DNA from: Bacteroidaceae bacterium
GTDB taxonomy: Bacteria > Bacteroidota > Bacteroidia > Bacteroidales > Bacteroidaceae
Length of the DNA: 64,000 nucleotides
Assembly: GCA_017940185.1 (NCBI GenBank)
Contig: JAGAZE010000021.1
Location: 54,560-118,559 of the forward strand
Direction of reading: 5' to 3'
Shown here: positions 62,961 through 64,000 of the stretch, one piece after another
Position numbering within the stretch: position 1 is the stretch's first letter
How the letters are laid out: each line of letters opens with the position of its first letter
Made by a program: the position numbers and the translations under genes
The notes under the pieces: generated by a model
What the model was told of the DNA's origin: nothing
The model's database searches: none
Seen by the model: the letters and a program-made list of their open reading frames with translations, nothing else

Positions 62961-64000
62961 ATGAAGTATCTTAATGTAAAGAAGGCACTGGCGGCGTGGC
63001 AAGAGATACAGCCGTTGTCGGAGAAGGATCGGGAGAGGCTCAGCCGCCGCTTCACGGTGGACTTTAACTACAACAGCAACCACCTTGAGGGCAACACACT
63101 GACCTACGGGCAAACTGAGATTCTGCTATTGTTCGGCAAGGTAATTGGCGAAGCCGACGTGAGAGATGTGCAGGAAATGACTGCCAGTAACGTTGGGTTG
63201 AAGATGATGGCAGAAGAGGCCCGCGTAAAAGAGATGCCACTGAATCAAAACTTCATCCGTACGCTGCATAAGACGCTGCTAAGGGAGGACTATACGGTGT
63301 ATCGAGATTTGCCTGGCGGTGGGCAGACCAGTTATGTAATCCATGCGGGGCAGTATAAGACACGACCTAATAGTGTGATCACACGATACGGAGACCGATT
63401 TGAGTATGCCTCACCAGAGGAGACACCTGGACTGATGACTGACTTAGTGGACTGGTATAATGAAGCGGAACAGAAAGGAAAACTCTCACCTGTGGAACTG
63501 GCTGCATTGTTCCACTATAGATACATACGTATCCACCCCTTTGAGGATGGCAATGGACGCATCGCCCGACTGATGGTGAACTTCATCTTGGCTCGTCACG
63601 ACTATCCGATGATTGTTGTCCGTAGCCGCCAAAAAAGTGAGTATCTGGAAGCCCTACATCAGGCAGACCTCGAAGTGGGTCCTATTCCCAGCGATGGCGC
63701 CCATGCAGAGCTGAAAGAAATCAAGCCATTTCTCAAGTATTTTAATGGACTGGTGGCCAGGGAAGTGTATAATGATGTGCTGTTTGTGAGTGAGAGGGAT
63801 GAGAATGTGTGGTGGTATGATGGAGAACGGATTTCATTCAGGACTCCAAACTACACAAAAATTCTGAACGCCATGCGCACAGAGCCCACACTGACTTTGG
63901 CAGACATGAAAGACGTGACCGGCATTAGTATTACCGCCATCCAAAAACTTCTTGACCATTTGATTGACAAGAAGTATGTGGAACGAGGCGAGAAAGATGG
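62961..64000 (+). CDS. Class II Fic family AMPylation-type protein, 3' end cut
   Basis: Read directly from the ATG at 62961, the frame is open for 346 codons to the right edge. The Fic core motif is intact, HPFEDGNGRIAR with His192, and an N-terminal inhibitory motif S39-NHLE43-GN (SxxxEG) places it in class II, in which Glu43 blocks ATP until displaced. YPMIVVRSRQKSEYLEAL follows. The C-terminus looks like a winged helix (TLADMKDVTGISITAIQKLLDHLIDKKYVERG), as in many Bacteroidota Fic proteins. It should transfer AMP to a target protein. Its codon use is more AT-rich than the neighbours. No antitoxin gene is seen upstream. Confidence 0.92.
   Translation, partial: MKYLNVKKALAAWQEIQPLSEKDRERLSRRFTVDFNYNSNHLEGNTLTYGQTEILLLFGKVIGEADVRDVQEMTASNVGLKMMAEEARVKEMPLNQNFIRTLHKTLLREDYTVYRDLPGGGQTSYVIHAGQYKTRPNSVITRYGDRFEYASPEETPGLMTDLVDWYNEAEQKGKLSPVELAALFHYRYIRIHPFEDGNGRIARLMVNFILARHDYPMIVVRSRQKSEYLEALHQADLEVGPIPSDGAHAELKEIKPFLKYFNGLVAREVYNDVLFVSERDENVWWYDGERISFRTPNYTKILNAMRTEPTLTLADMKDVTGISITAIQKLLDHLIDKKYVERGEKD

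Overview
The window looks like chromosomal DNA from a member of Bacteroidales, most likely Prevotellaceae. The basis is: promoter boxes of the Bacteroidota type (TAnnTTTG) before many genes; a fused lpxC/fabZ gene inside an lpxD-lpxC/fabZ-lpxA-miaA run; a PPi-dependent phosphofructokinase of the long form; several proteins carrying type IX secretion sorting tails; NigD-like, GSCFA and Porin_10 family proteins; and many intergenic tandem repeats. The DNA is GC-rich in genes, with AT-rich or repeat-rich gaps. No rRNA, CRISPR array, transposase or phage gene was seen. The species is not identified.

Layout. 1-6068 (minus): a carbohydrate operon (GH2 glycosidase, aldose 1-epimerase, nucleoside-type permease) followed by a bifunctional nuclease, RsmE and a truncated lipoprotein gene. 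6069-6756: a repeat-rich gap with a nested inverted repeat and a 22-bp tandem repeat. 6813-13218 (plus): a small membrane protein, a Porin_10 protein, then an SGNH esterase, an MBOAT acyltransferase and a DHHW protein that together look like an extracytoplasmic O-acetylation cassette. 13328-17061: pgk and a divergent M13 peptidase. 17190-24216 (plus): lipid A genes, miaA, a U32 protein and a zinc-ribbon membrane protein, then tRNA-Asp. 24542-35211 (minus): a probable operon of one tiny acidic protein and two giant exported proteins (1,659 and 1,811 aa) behind a long leader containing a 75-bp tandem repeat. 35931-39573: a redox and metal group (OhrR-like regulator, ferritin-like protein, flavodoxin-type reductase, ZIP transporter, MBL-rubredoxin fusion). 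39881-47365 (plus): PASTA protein, pseudouridine synthase, Ddl, acyltransferase, NigD-like lipoprotein, PPi-PFK and GH25 lysozyme-like protein. 47365-57515 (plus): an AddAB-type helicase-nuclease pair, a T9SS type B surface protein and a UvrA-like ATPase with a GTG start and an incomplete zinc module. 57554-60420 (minus): a compact sigma factor and an exported protein, then an HprK-like kinase, an S24/S26-like peptidase and a PqqD-like protein. 60594-64000: an MFS transporter, a GSCFA protein and a partial class II Fic protein.

The features most worth following are the kinase/peptidase/PqqD operon, which resembles a peptide-tailoring module with no visible precursor; the tiny-protein plus two giant T9SS cargo operon with its repeat-bearing leader; and the nested palindrome upstream of the porin operon. 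All functional calls rest on motif recognition by eye, without database searches.
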